Made by a program: the position numbers and the translations under genes. Below, one piece after another: positions 56,704 to 64,000 of a DNA stretch of 64,000 nt. Within the stretch, counting starts at the first letter, position 1. The number at the start of each line of letters is the position of its first letter. A model generated the notes under the pieces. It did not search any database. It was not told the DNA's origin and worked only from the letters and a program-made list of their open reading frames with translations. Source of the DNA: Myxococcales bacterium (GTDB taxonomy: Bacteria; Myxococcota; Polyangia; Nannocystales; Nannocystaceae); contig JAEUJW010000077.1 in NCBI GenBank assembly GCA_016793465.1, positions 62,001 to 126,000 on the forward strand, read 5' to 3'.

Positions 56704-56928
56704 TCACTCGGAGCGAACGACGGTCGGGGCCGGCGACGAGGCGTCGTCCCCGGGCGGGGGAAGCGCTTTGGAGCGCGGCTTCCGTTTCGCCGATAGCGAG
56801 GGTTCGAGGACGAAGCGGTGGGCCCCGTATTTGAGACGTGTCCGGTAGCCGCCGTGGATCACCATCCAGGTGAAGCCGAGGAGGGCCAGGAAGATGATGG
56901 CGAGCGGCACCAGGATGAGCGGCTCCAT
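56704..56928 (-). CDS. small single-pass membrane protein
   Basis: A 74-residue protein. ATG 56928 is chosen because GGAGG lies 7 nt upstream; GTG 56934 would add two residues. One N-terminal transmembrane helix (LILVPLAIIFLALLGFTWMVI) is followed by a basic tail (RTRLKYGAHRFVLEPSLSAKRKPRSK). The preceding gene (56931-57530) ends 2 bp before it, so they are co-translated. No family was recognised. Confidence 0.55.
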   Translation of the reverse strand: MEPLILVPLAIIFLALLGFTWMVIHGGYRTRLKYGAHRFVLEPSLSAKRKPRSKALPPPGDDASSPAPTVVRSE

Positions 56929-56930
56929 GA

Positions 56931-57530
56931 TCACCCCTCCTTCTCCGCGCTCAGGGAGCGCTCGATGTAGGCGTCCATGCCGTTCAACGCCGCGACGAGC
57001 CTCTTGCGCAGTGAATCGCGCTGGGCCTTGAGCTCGGTCTCCAGCTTCTCCAGGGCGTCAACAGCCTCGAGGCGGACGTCGAGCGGTGCCGAGGTGAGGG
57101 GAATGGACGTGAACGACTCTCCGTCCTGGTCGCGGCAATGCTGCTCCTCGATGAAGAAGTTCCACTCCTTGCCTTGCTTGCGGAACGCGAGGTAACGCTC
57201 GACGTAATTGTCGTCCTCGGGTCCTTCAGAGTCATCGGAGAGGAACACCGAGGCGGGGCTGAAGTACTTCTTGCCGGCCCAGGCCGAGCGCAGCACCTCG
57301 AACCTGGCGCTCAGGGCATCGGCGACGGCGGCGATGCTCTGCGCATCGAGGGGCCCGCCGCTGCGCAGCGATTCGACCGCGTTCGCCACCGACGCGGAGT
57401 CTTTGACTCTCGAGGGACGTGTCGGCGCCGGAGGAGTGGGCTTCGAGCCCATTTCGACCGGAAGGGGTTTGGGAGCGTTGGGAACAGCGGGTCGGGCAAG
57501 GAACACCATCCCGGGCTTTCTCTGAGTCAT
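56931..57530 (-). CDS. hypothetical soluble protein
   Basis: A 199-residue protein from ATG 57530; the frame upstream (to 57653) is Arg/Thr-rich and unlikely. A Pro-rich N-terminus (FLARPAVPNAPKPLPVEMGSKPTPPAP) is followed by a folded part (ADALSARFEVLRSAWAGKKYFSPASVFLSDDSEG, ERYLAFRKQGKEWNFFIEEQHC) and a C-terminal coiled coil (AVDALEKLETELKAQRDSLRKRLVAALNGMDAYI). No family was recognised. It is coupled to the small membrane protein downstream. Codon use is somewhat less GC-rich than the average here. Confidence 0.65.
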   Translation of the reverse strand: MTQRKPGMVFLARPAVPNAPKPLPVEMGSKPTPPAPTRPSRVKDSASVANAVESLRSGGPLDAQSIAAVADALSARFEVLRSAWAGKKYFSPASVFLSDDSEGPEDDNYVERYLAFRKQGKEWNFFIEEQHCRDQDGESFTSIPLTSAPLDVRLEAVDALEKLETELKAQRDSLRKRLVAALNGMDAYIERSLSAEKEG

Positions 57531-57666
57531 GGCACACCTGTCTTCACCTCGCGGTGTGCGAGACGAATCGGTCTGAGTTGTTCGATTGGAAGGATCGAAC
57601 GCGTCCCGTCGAGGACGTGAGCGCTGGTTAGCACCCAGTACTTTCGTTGTCAATCCAACGATCGGG

Positions 57667-58491
57667 TCACTTGAGGTGGCGGGCGGCGGACTGCCAGGCG
57701 TCCTGCAGGGAGCCGGTGGTCTCGAGGTTCTTTAAATCGACGCCGAGGGCGACGAGGGTCTGGGCGACGGTGGGGGAGATGCCGGCGAGGGTGAGGTGGG
57801 CGCCGAGCAGGCGCACGGCGGCGGCGGTGCGCACGAGGTAGCCGGCGACGCGCTCGTCGACGACGGGCACGCCGGTGATGTCGAGCAGGACGCGGCTGGC
57901 GCGGAGCTCGGAGATCGCCGCGAGCACGCGGTCCATGAGGATGCGGGCGCGGGTGGCGTTGACGCGGCCGACGAGCGGGACGACCAGCACCTCGGGGTGG
58001 ATCTGCAGCACGGGGATCGAGAGGCGCTCGGACTCCTCGCCGGCCAGGGCGGCGTGGTCGGCCAGCGAGGCCGAGAGGGCGGCGCGCTGGGCCAGCGGGA
58101 CGATCGTGCCGGCGCTGACGAAGCCGTGTTGCGCGGGGATCCGGGCGGTGCGCATGAAGACCGGGATGCGGGTCACGCGGTCGAGGGCGAGCACCGAGAA
58201 CTCGTAGGTCTCGGACAGCTCCTGGCCCTCGGAGCGGCGGCGGTAGCGGGCCGCGACGACCTCGTGGTCCTCGGGGGCGATCATGTAGGTCAGCGGCTGG
58301 CCGACGATCTGCTCGGGGCGGCCGCCGGCCAGGGCCGCGAGGGCGTGGTTGACGTAGGTGAACACGCCGGACTCGAGCAGATAGACGCCCTCGTGCAGGT
58401 GATCGAGGATCGCGGCGTACTGCGCGAGCGAGAGGCGCGGCTCGGCGGAGTCGATCAACGACGGGTCCGACGGGGCTGTCATCGCCGGCAA
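57667..58491 (-). CDS. PAS-STAS regulatory protein
   Basis: A 274-residue protein; ATG 58482 is an equally good start. Residues ~20-140 form a PAS domain (HLHEGVYLLESGVFTYVNHALAALAGG, YEFSVLALDRVTRIPVFM). Residues ~160-274 form a STAS domain (VLQIHPEVLVVPLVGRVNATRA, ASRVLLDITGVPVVDERVAGYLVRTAAAVRLLG). The usual phospho-acceptor Thr/Ser after VD is Glu. Its STAS domain is closely related to that of the protein at 26474. A constitutive (phospho-mimic) stressosome-like role is an inference. Confidence 0.85.
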   Translation of the reverse strand: MPAMTAPSDPSLIDSAEPRLSLAQYAAILDHLHEGVYLLESGVFTYVNHALAALAGGRPEQIVGQPLTYMIAPEDHEVVAARYRRRSEGQELSETYEFSVLALDRVTRIPVFMRTARIPAQHGFVSAGTIVPLAQRAALSASLADHAALAGEESERLSIPVLQIHPEVLVVPLVGRVNATRARILMDRVLAAISELRASRVLLDITGVPVVDERVAGYLVRTAAAVRLLGAHLTLAGISPTVAQTLVALGVDLKNLETTGSLQDAWQSAARHLK

Positions 58492-58575
58492 CCATACGCC
58501 AGGCCGGCGCGGCGCGGCGAGGGTGCGACCGCCCGCGCGTGCGCGGATGCGCGGGCTCGTCCGCGGACCCGCGGG

Positions 58576-59766
58576 TCAGAGGCGGCGGGGGCCGAGGGCG
58601 CGGTGCTCGTCGCTGCCCCAGCAGGTCACGTTGCCGGTCGACTGCAGGGCGCAGGAGTGGGCTGTCCCGAGGGCCAGGTTGGTGGCTTGCTCGAGGCGGG
58701 CCACGGGGGTGGGCCTGGGGCGGTCGGCGGTGGAGCCGTCGCCGAGCTGGCCGGCGTCGTTGCGGCCCCAGCACACGACCTTGCCGTCGCTGGTGCGGGC
58801 GCAGGTGTGTTCGTGGCCGGCGGCGAGCTCGGCGACGGCGGAGAGGCCCTGCACGGCCACGGGCTTGCGCTGGGCGTAGGTGCCGGAGGTGCCGTCGCCG
58901 AGCTGGCCGTGCTTGTTGGAGCCCCAGCAGACCACGGCGCCGGAGCGGCGCTGGGCGCAGGTGTGGTTGCCGCCGGCGACGAGGTGGGTGGCGTCCTTCA
59001 GGCCGACGACGGCGACGGGCTTCAGCTTGCTGCCGTGGCTGTCGTCGCCGAGCTGGCCTTCGGTGTTGCGGCCCCAGCACAGCACCTCGCCGGAGGGCTT
59101 GCGGGCGCACACGTGGTTGGCGCCGCTGACGACCTGGGCCACGCCGGAGAGGCCGGGGATGGCGAGCGGTGCGGGCACGCGGTCCTTCTGCACGCCGAGC
59201 TGGCCGTCGTCGCCGAGGCCCCAGCAGGCCACGGTGCCCGGCTTGCGGCGCGCGCAGGTGTGGGCGTCGCCGCTGGTGATCTCGAGGGCGTCGGCGAGGC
59301 CCTGCACGGCCACCGGCACCTCGCTGCGGGCGCCGGGCCTGGCGCCCTTGCCGTCGCCGAGCTGGCCGTCCTCGTTGTTGCCCCAGCACAGCACGGAGGC
59401 GGCCTTGCGGGCGCAGGTGTGGGCGCGGCCGGGGGCGATCTCCGAGATGTCCGTGAGGCCAGGTACGTTGACGGCGCGCGGCTGGTCGCTGCGCGTGCCG
59501 TCGCCGAGCTGGCCGTCGCTGTTGCGGCCCCAGCAGGCCACGGCGCCCGACTTGCGGCGGGCGCAGGTGTGGCTGCCGTGGCTGGCCACGCCGAGCATGG
59601 GGTCGGGCGGGGGGGCGGGCTTGGCGGGCGTCGGTGTCGGTGTCGGTGGTCTGGCCGGGGTCGGGGTCGGGGTCGGGGTCGGCGGGCGCGGGGGCGGGCG
59701 GTAGCCGTCGTCGCAGGCGGTGTAGAGGAGCGTGAGGCCGAAGAGGACGGCGCGACGGGAGGCCAT
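58576..59766 (-). CDS. lipoprotein with RCC1 repeats
   Basis: A 396-residue protein. The signal peptide ends in LLYTAC. A Pro/Thr linker (PTPTPTPTPARPPTPTPTPAK) leads to seven RCC1-type repeats, each with HTCAR, VxCWGRNxxGQLGDG and a following GL segment. These form a seven-bladed propeller with conserved Cys pairs. It is a probable surface or outer-membrane lipoprotein; the ligand is unknown. Confidence 0.9.
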   Translation of the reverse strand: MASRRAVLFGLTLLYTACDDGYRPPPRPPTPTPTPTPARPPTPTPTPAKPAPPPDPMLGVASHGSHTCARRKSGAVACWGRNSDGQLGDGTRSDQPRAVNVPGLTDISEIAPGRAHTCARKAASVLCWGNNEDGQLGDGKGARPGARSEVPVAVQGLADALEITSGDAHTCARRKPGTVACWGLGDDGQLGVQKDRVPAPLAIPGLSGVAQVVSGANHVCARKPSGEVLCWGRNTEGQLGDDSHGSKLKPVAVVGLKDATHLVAGGNHTCAQRRSGAVVCWGSNKHGQLGDGTSGTYAQRKPVAVQGLSAVAELAAGHEHTCARTSDGKVVCWGRNDAGQLGDGSTADRPRPTPVARLEQATNLALGTAHSCALQSTGNVTCWGSDEHRALGPRRL

Positions 59767-59986
59767 GGCGGGCAGGGTACTCGATCGCCGGGCGGGTGCG
59801 GCGACGTCGGGTCGCGCGGACGTCGGCCCTGGCGGCGCGTGGCGGCGCGTGCGGGCCGGTTGTCAGAATGGCACGCGGGGTCGGCGGGCGCGGGACAAAA
59901 GGCGGCGGTGCGGCGGGCGCGTCGCGTCAGACGGGCCGTGGGGGCGTGTCACGTTGATGGCCTGAGCCTTGCACAAGGGGTCTGGC

Positions 59987-60313
59987 ATGAGGCACGAACA
60001 CGAAGAGCGCGAGGTGGTGGTCGTCGGCGGGCACGGCGGGATGTCGAGCCGGTACCGCGACGTCGCCAAGAAATTCGGCTGGTCGGTGCGGCACTACGAG
60101 CAGCGGCTGCCGCCGGGGCTGCGCCACAGCATCGGCAAGATCGGGCTCGTGGTGGTGATGGTCGGCATGGTGTCGCACGCGCTGCGCGACCAGATCAAAG
60201 ACCTCGTCGGCGACGAGGCCCCGGTGGTGTATCTGCGGACCGCGAGCGTGTCGGCGCTGCGGGCCGCGATCGAGGAGCAGGTGGAGGGCCACGCGCCCGT
60301 CACGCGCGGGTGA
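59987..60313 (+). CDS. DUF2325 family protein
   Basis: A 108-residue protein from ATG 59987; an AAGGGG ribosome-binding site lies about 7 nt upstream. The DUF2325 pattern is visible (EVVVVGGHGGMSSRYRDVAKKFGWSVRHYEQ, IGLVVVMVGMVSHALRDQIKDLV). The family resembles small Rossmann-like domains of unknown role, sometimes linked to metal-stress or dinucleotide-dependent genes. No adjacent partner suggests a function. Confidence 0.8.
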   Translation: MRHEHEEREVVVVGGHGGMSSRYRDVAKKFGWSVRHYEQRLPPGLRHSIGKIGLVVVMVGMVSHALRDQIKDLVGDEAPVVYLRTASVSALRAAIEEQVEGHAPVTRG

Positions 60314-60337
60314 CGGGCGCGTCGGTGGTGGTGAGGG

Positions 60338-62617
60338 TCACGGCGCGGCGTAGTAGAGCTGCACGGACTCGGCGGCGGTGACCGCGATGGAGGCGCTGGG
60401 GGCGACGTTGTTGGGGCCGGCGAGGTCGGCGAGGCCGTCGAAGCGCAGCACGAACGAGTTGGCCTTCTCGGCGACGTAGAGATTGACGCCGTCCCAGGCG
60501 ATGTCGACCGGGTTGCCGAGGTTGGTCTGATCGCCGCCGACCTGGGCGAGGACCACGACGTTGTCGTCGGCCACGTCGGCGTTCTCGATGACGAACAGCT
60601 GGCCGTCCATGTTGTTCATGGCGCTGCCGACGTCGCTCAGGTAGAGCTTGTTGGTGGCCGCGTCGTACTCGATGCCGTGGAGGTTGACGCTGATCTTCTC
60701 GTCGTTGGCGTTGGTCGGGGTGATCACGCGGTCGGGCATGCCGCCCTGGTTGGCGAGCGCGTCGTCGTAGACGCGGACCACGCCGTCGACGCCGGCGACG
60801 AACAGGAGGTCGGCGGCGTCGTCGTAGGCGACGTCCCACGGGGCCGCGCCGAAGTCGCCGAGCACGAACAGCGGGGCCTCGTCGCCGAGGGCGAGGGCGG
60901 AGAACACCTTGACGTCGCTGGCGCCGAAGTCGGCGAGGAACACCACCTCCTCGGCTTCGTTGATGACGAGGCCCTTGGGCGCGACCACGTCGGTGGCCGG
61001 GCCCCACAGGCGGATGCCGATGGCGTCGGCGGTGCTGTCACCGGCGAGGGCGGTGAGGCCGGGGATGACGAAGTGGCCGCCGCCGTCGGACGCGGCGGGG
61101 CCGTCGAAGCTGACGGCGCCGTCGCCGTCGGAGTTGAGCACGAGGCTCTGGATCGAGGTGATGCTGCCGGGAGGGCCGAGCACGGAGCTCGGGTCGGGCG
61201 GCAGGTTGACCTGGGGGTTCTGGACGAGGGCGAAGTCGGCGTCGACGCCGGCGGGGTTGCTCGACAGCACGAGGTTCTGGCTGTTGCCGCCGATGCGGGC
61301 GACCGACTCGAGCTTGGTGCGGGTGATGTCGCCGCTCAGCATGAACGGCGGGTTGCCGATGGCGCCCTTGTTGTAGACGATGAGGGCGTCGTTGGACTTC
61401 TCGGCCACGTAGATGTTGGTGCCGACCACGGGCACGCTGGCGACCTCGAGGTCGACGGGGTTGCCGAGCTTGCCGCCCTGGATGCGCTGGGTGACGTCGA
61501 CCATGCCGTCGGCGGCGCTGGCGTTGTTGATGACGAACACCTGGCCGTCGGTGGTGTTCATGGCGTCGCCGACGTCGGTGAGGTAGAGGACGTTGTTGAG
61601 GACGCTGACGCCGTGGAGGTTGATCGAGATCTTGGCGCCGTTCTGGGCCGGGGTGATCGAGCGGGTCGGGCCGTTGGCGCCCTTGTCGACGTTGAAGGCC
61701 TCGTACACGCGGACGACGCCGTCGGTGCCGGCGGCGTAGAGGGTGTCGGTGTTGCCGCCGATGTAGTGCATGTCCCAGATCGCGGGCGAGCCGCCGAGGT
61801 CCTCGACCTCGAACAGCGGGGCGACGTCGCCGTCGTTGGTGAGGATGAAGCCCTTCATGTCGGCGGCGCCGGTGTCGGCGACCAGGAAGACGTTGCCCGG
61901 CAGGCCGGTCTCGACGCCCTTGGGGGTCTTCAGGTCGGTCAGCGGACCGCGGATGAAGCGGTCGCCGAGGCCGAGCGCGGCCGTCGCCGGCGGGTTGTTC
62001 GTCATGTTGGTGTCGATGATGACGCCGCCGGTCATGCCGGGGAGATCGACGGAGATGACGCCGGTGGTGCCGGCGAGGGCGACGGTCTGGATGCTGACGA
62101 CGTCGCCGATCGGCGTGACCTTGGCGGTCTGGGTGGTGAGGCCGATGTCGAGGCCGACGATCGCGTCGGCGGCGAGGGCCGCGGGGTTCGAGGTGGCCCA
62201 CACCGACACGAGCTCGAGCACGCCGCCGGTGGTGCTGTCGGTGTCGGTGTCGGTGTCCGTGTCCGTGTCCCCGGTGGTGCCGGTCGAGCCGGTCGAGGTG
62301 TCGGTGGTGCCGGGGCCGGTCGAGGTGCTCGGGTCGGAGGTGATCGGCTCGCTGGTCGGCTCGGTGGCGGGCTCGGTGTCGGTGGTCGGCGGCGCGGTGG
62401 TGGTCGTCGTGCTCGGGTCGGTGGTGGTCGTCGTGCTCGGGTCGGTGGTCGGGACGTCGATCTCGGTGGTGCCGGTGTCCGACGAGCTGCCGGTGCCGGT
62501 GCCGGTCTCGGTCTCGGTGGGGGTGCCGCCGTCGTCGCCGCACGCGGCCAGCGTCAGCGCGAGGGCGGGAAGGAGGAGGAGGGCAGGGGTACGATCAAGC
62601 GTGAAGCGACGTTTCAT
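60338..62617 (-). CDS. large lipoprotein with two duplicated propeller-like regions
   Basis: A 759-residue protein. The signal peptide ends in LALTLAAC. A long Thr/Asp/Ser-rich linker (TTDPSTTTTTDPSTTTTT-like and DTDTDTDTDT) runs to ~125. Residues ~215-430 and ~535-745 are related: each has FLVADTGAAD or FLADFGASD, VVRVYEAFN or VVRVYDDAL, KISINLHGV or KISVNLHGI, and YVAEK near the end. It is therefore an internal duplication of a beta-propeller. No known enzyme motif was seen. Confidence 0.85.
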   Translation of the reverse strand: MKRRFTLDRTPALLLLPALALTLAACGDDGGTPTETETGTGTGSSSDTGTTEIDVPTTDPSTTTTTDPSTTTTTAPPTTDTEPATEPTSEPITSDPSTSTGPGTTDTSTGSTGTTGDTDTDTDTDTDSTTGGVLELVSVWATSNPAALAADAIVGLDIGLTTQTAKVTPIGDVVSIQTVALAGTTGVISVDLPGMTGGVIIDTNMTNNPPATAALGLGDRFIRGPLTDLKTPKGVETGLPGNVFLVADTGAADMKGFILTNDGDVAPLFEVEDLGGSPAIWDMHYIGGNTDTLYAAGTDGVVRVYEAFNVDKGANGPTRSITPAQNGAKISINLHGVSVLNNVLYLTDVGDAMNTTDGQVFVINNASAADGMVDVTQRIQGGKLGNPVDLEVASVPVVGTNIYVAEKSNDALIVYNKGAIGNPPFMLSGDITRTKLESVARIGGNSQNLVLSSNPAGVDADFALVQNPQVNLPPDPSSVLGPPGSITSIQSLVLNSDGDGAVSFDGPAASDGGGHFVIPGLTALAGDSTADAIGIRLWGPATDVVAPKGLVINEAEEVVFLADFGASDVKVFSALALGDEAPLFVLGDFGAAPWDVAYDDAADLLFVAGVDGVVRVYDDALANQGGMPDRVITPTNANDEKISVNLHGIEYDAATNKLYLSDVGSAMNNMDGQLFVIENADVADDNVVVLAQVGGDQTNLGNPVDIAWDGVNLYVAEKANSFVLRFDGLADLAGPNNVAPSASIAVTAAESVQLYYAAP

Positions 62618-62742
62618 GGGTAGGTCCAGGGTTCGAGGGTACGCAGGCCCGCGGGCCGGAGATCAGGCCCTGCCGATGTTTGTTGCCGCCCGTGGCGTGG
62701 ATCACGAAACGCCCAGCGCGGCTCGATTACATACGCAGAGGG

Positions 62743-64000
62743 TCAACCGATGGGGTCGCAGTCCTTGATCTCGATCGCGTCGGTGTTGTTGTTCTCGAAG
62801 CACTCGAGCGCGGCCTGGCCGCCCTGGCCGTCGTCGTCGACCACCACCGTGACGGTGCCGTCGACGCTGCCGTCGATCTCGCACGAGACGTCGCGGCACT
62901 CGCCGACCGGCACCGGCTCGGCGGTGTACGCCACGCACAGGATGTCCTTTTGCGCGGGATCGCCGAGGTAGAAGGTCGCGGGCAAATTGGCGCCGACGGC
63001 CTTCTTGCCGCGGTTGCACACGGTGCTGGTGAGCACGACCTTGCCGCCGCTGCCCTGGCAGGTCTGGTCGCCGAGCTTGCCGGTGATGTCGGGCAGGTCG
63101 GCGGCGCCGACCTCGCCCTGGCGGTTCTGGCGGTAGTTGTTGAGGCCGGGGGTGGTGAAGTTCTGCGGCCACGGGGCGGGCAGGCCGCCGTCGTCATCGA
63201 TGTTGGTGATCGAGTACGCGTGCTGGTTCCACATCGGGCGCGACGAGGCCCAGCGGTCGAGCGCGTCGCGGAGCACGCGCAGGCCGGTGAGGCCGACGCC
63301 GGGCGGGTGGTAGGCGCGGCACACGTTGTCGGGGCCGCCGGGGGTGCCGGGCAGCGGGGGCTGGCAGGTGTTGCCGGGCAGGCACTGGGTGTCGTCGGAG
63401 CAACGACAGAAGCCGGCGTCGCAGATGTTGGGGGCGGCGCACTGCTCGCCGGTCTCGCAGCGCGAGCCGCGGTGGATGGGGTCGACCTCGGGGCAGACGA
63501 CGTTGCAGTTGTTGTTGGAGCCGACGAGGATCTCGGTGTTCTGGTCGTTGTCGGGGTCGCCGACCACCGGGTTCTCGTACCAGGTGCAGGACGTGCGGAA
63601 GGCCGAGTAGAGCACCTCGCCGGTGCTGCCCTCGTAGACGCGGAGGAAGCACTCGTCGGCGTAGATCGCCTCGGCGGCGCCGTCGCCCTCGAAGTCGAAG
63701 ATCGACGAGCCGGTGTTCTGCGAGGAGGCGTCCTGGGACGGCTGCGACCAGCGGACGAAGGGGGCGATGCACCCGGGGGCCATGGCGTCCTTGCAGTCGA
63801 GGTCGAACACGGTGTACGCGGTCCCGCCCGCGGAGGCGATCTCCGGGAAGCCGTCATTATCAAAGTCGCCGATGGTGGGCGGGCCGCCGCCCTGGGCGAC
63901 GTTGAACAGCTCCTGGCCGCTCAAGGTGTAGAGGTGGGTGGCCGCGCCGCCGTCGACGGTGACGATCTCGGCGATCCCGTCGAGCGTCTTGGCGTCGAAG
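62743..64000 (-). CDS. FG-GAP-type protein, Cys-rich (N-terminal part cut by window end)
   Basis: The visible ~419 residues are the C-terminal part; the gene continues past 64000. Visible FG-GAP-like motifs include GDFDNDGFPEIAS and FDFEGDGAAEAIY. There is a central Cys-rich run (CETGEQCAAPNICDAGFCRCSDDTQCLPGNTC). The last ~120 residues resemble a CARDB/adhesin Ig-like domain (GKVVLTSTVCNRGKKAVGANLPATFYLGD, VTVVVDDDGQGGQAALECFENNN). It is probably an exported or surface protein. Confidence 0.8.
   Translation of the reverse strand, partial: FDAKTLDGIAEIVTVDGGAATHLYTLSGQELFNVAQGGGPPTIGDFDNDGFPEIASAGGTAYTVFDLDCKDAMAPGCIAPFVRWSQPSQDASSQNTGSSIFDFEGDGAAEAIYADECFLRVYEGSTGEVLYSAFRTSCTWYENPVVGDPDNDQNTEILVGSNNNCNVVCPEVDPIHRGSRCETGEQCAAPNICDAGFCRCSDDTQCLPGNTCQPPLPGTPGGPDNVCRAYHPPGVGLTGLRVLRDALDRWASSRPMWNQHAYSITNIDDDGGLPAPWPQNFTTPGLNNYRQNRQGEVGAADLPDITGKLGDQTCQGSGGKVVLTSTVCNRGKKAVGANLPATFYLGDPAQKDILCVAYTAEPVPVGECRDVSCEIDGSVDGTVTVVVDDDGQGGQAALECFENNNTDAIEIKDCDPIG

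Noticed and set aside
59958..59973. TGGCCTGAGCCTTGCA, which fits a sigma-54 -24/-12 pattern upstream of the DUF2325 gene
   Set aside because: The predicted start of transcription would fall about 3 nt before the ATG, leaving out the AAGGGG ribosome-binding site, and two consensus positions differ.
62220..62480. Short tandem repeats (GTGTCGGTGTC-like, GGTGGTGGTCGTC-like)
   Set aside because: They encode the Thr/Asp linker of the lipoprotein at 60338-62617.

Overview
This is very GC-rich DNA with strong codon bias. Its gene content is that of a myxobacterium, most likely of the Nannocystis group: Hanks-type Ser/Thr kinases with C-terminal tetratricopeptide repeats (TPR), sigma-54 activators, STAS regulators, and about twelve lipoproteins in which a lipobox is followed by a long Ser/Thr/Gly/Pro linker and then FG-GAP, RCC1, propeller or Cys-rich domains. 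The taxonomic call is an inference from gene content. No ribosomal RNA, CRISPR array, insertion sequence or replication origin was seen.

Layout. 1-7.3 kb: two overlapping DEDDh exonucleases (the first cut by the window edge), a propeller lipoprotein, a metallo-beta-lactamase-like protein, a kinase fused to a periplasmic-binding domain, and an FG-GAP lipoprotein. 7.3-9.8 kb: a DUF4157 (eCIS-core) protein with a lipase-like C-terminus, then a frameshifted protease remnant. 10-13.7 kb: a kinase-TPR protein and a lipoprotein. 13.8-18.0 kb: a two-gene operon of a SIR2-domain protein with a decayed NTPase region and a membrane-embedded ATPase with intact Walker motifs. The two share a related C-terminal module. 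This is the best candidate for an undescribed (probably anti-phage) system. 18.0-22.0 kb: an ExaC-type aldehyde dehydrogenase and DUF779 operon with a clear sigma-54 promoter and a divergent AcoR-like activator. 22.7-24.3 kb: an AbiE type IV toxin-antitoxin operon with two palindromic operators. 24.3-26.2 kb: TetR and a divergent FAD monooxygenase sharing palindromic operators.

26.5-44.4 kb is mixed chromosomal content: an RsbR-like STAS protein, an HSL-type esterase whose 3' end is duplicated in tandem, an N-formylglutamate amidohydrolase-like protein, a BON-domain protein with a prion-like Gln/Gly/Tyr/Ser region, a Cu-monooxygenase/cytochrome-like lipoprotein, a BASS transporter, an NtrC-type response regulator, another kinase-TPR protein and a Fes-like esterase. 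44.5-50.8 kb: an ExbB/ExbD pair, tRNA-Ala(GGC), fabH, a lipoprotein with two truncated-globin-like domains, and a lipoprotein/ECF-sigma/anti-sigma operon. 50.8-64 kb: a decayed TPR-kinase remnant, a DUF4388 protein, an amino-acid permease, a rhodanese fused to a carbonic-anhydrase-like domain, a small MNT nucleotidyltransferase pair with an apparent frameshift, PAS-STAS, RCC1, DUF2325 and large propeller/FG-GAP lipoproteins.

Three conflict-type loci (SIR2/ATPase, AbiE and the MNT pair) and one putative injected effector lie among ordinary regulatory and envelope genes. Most neighbours look independent of one another. The clear functional units are exaC-DUF779 with its activator, SIR2-ATPase, abiEi-abiEii, tetR/monooxygenase, exbB-exbD and the ECF operon.
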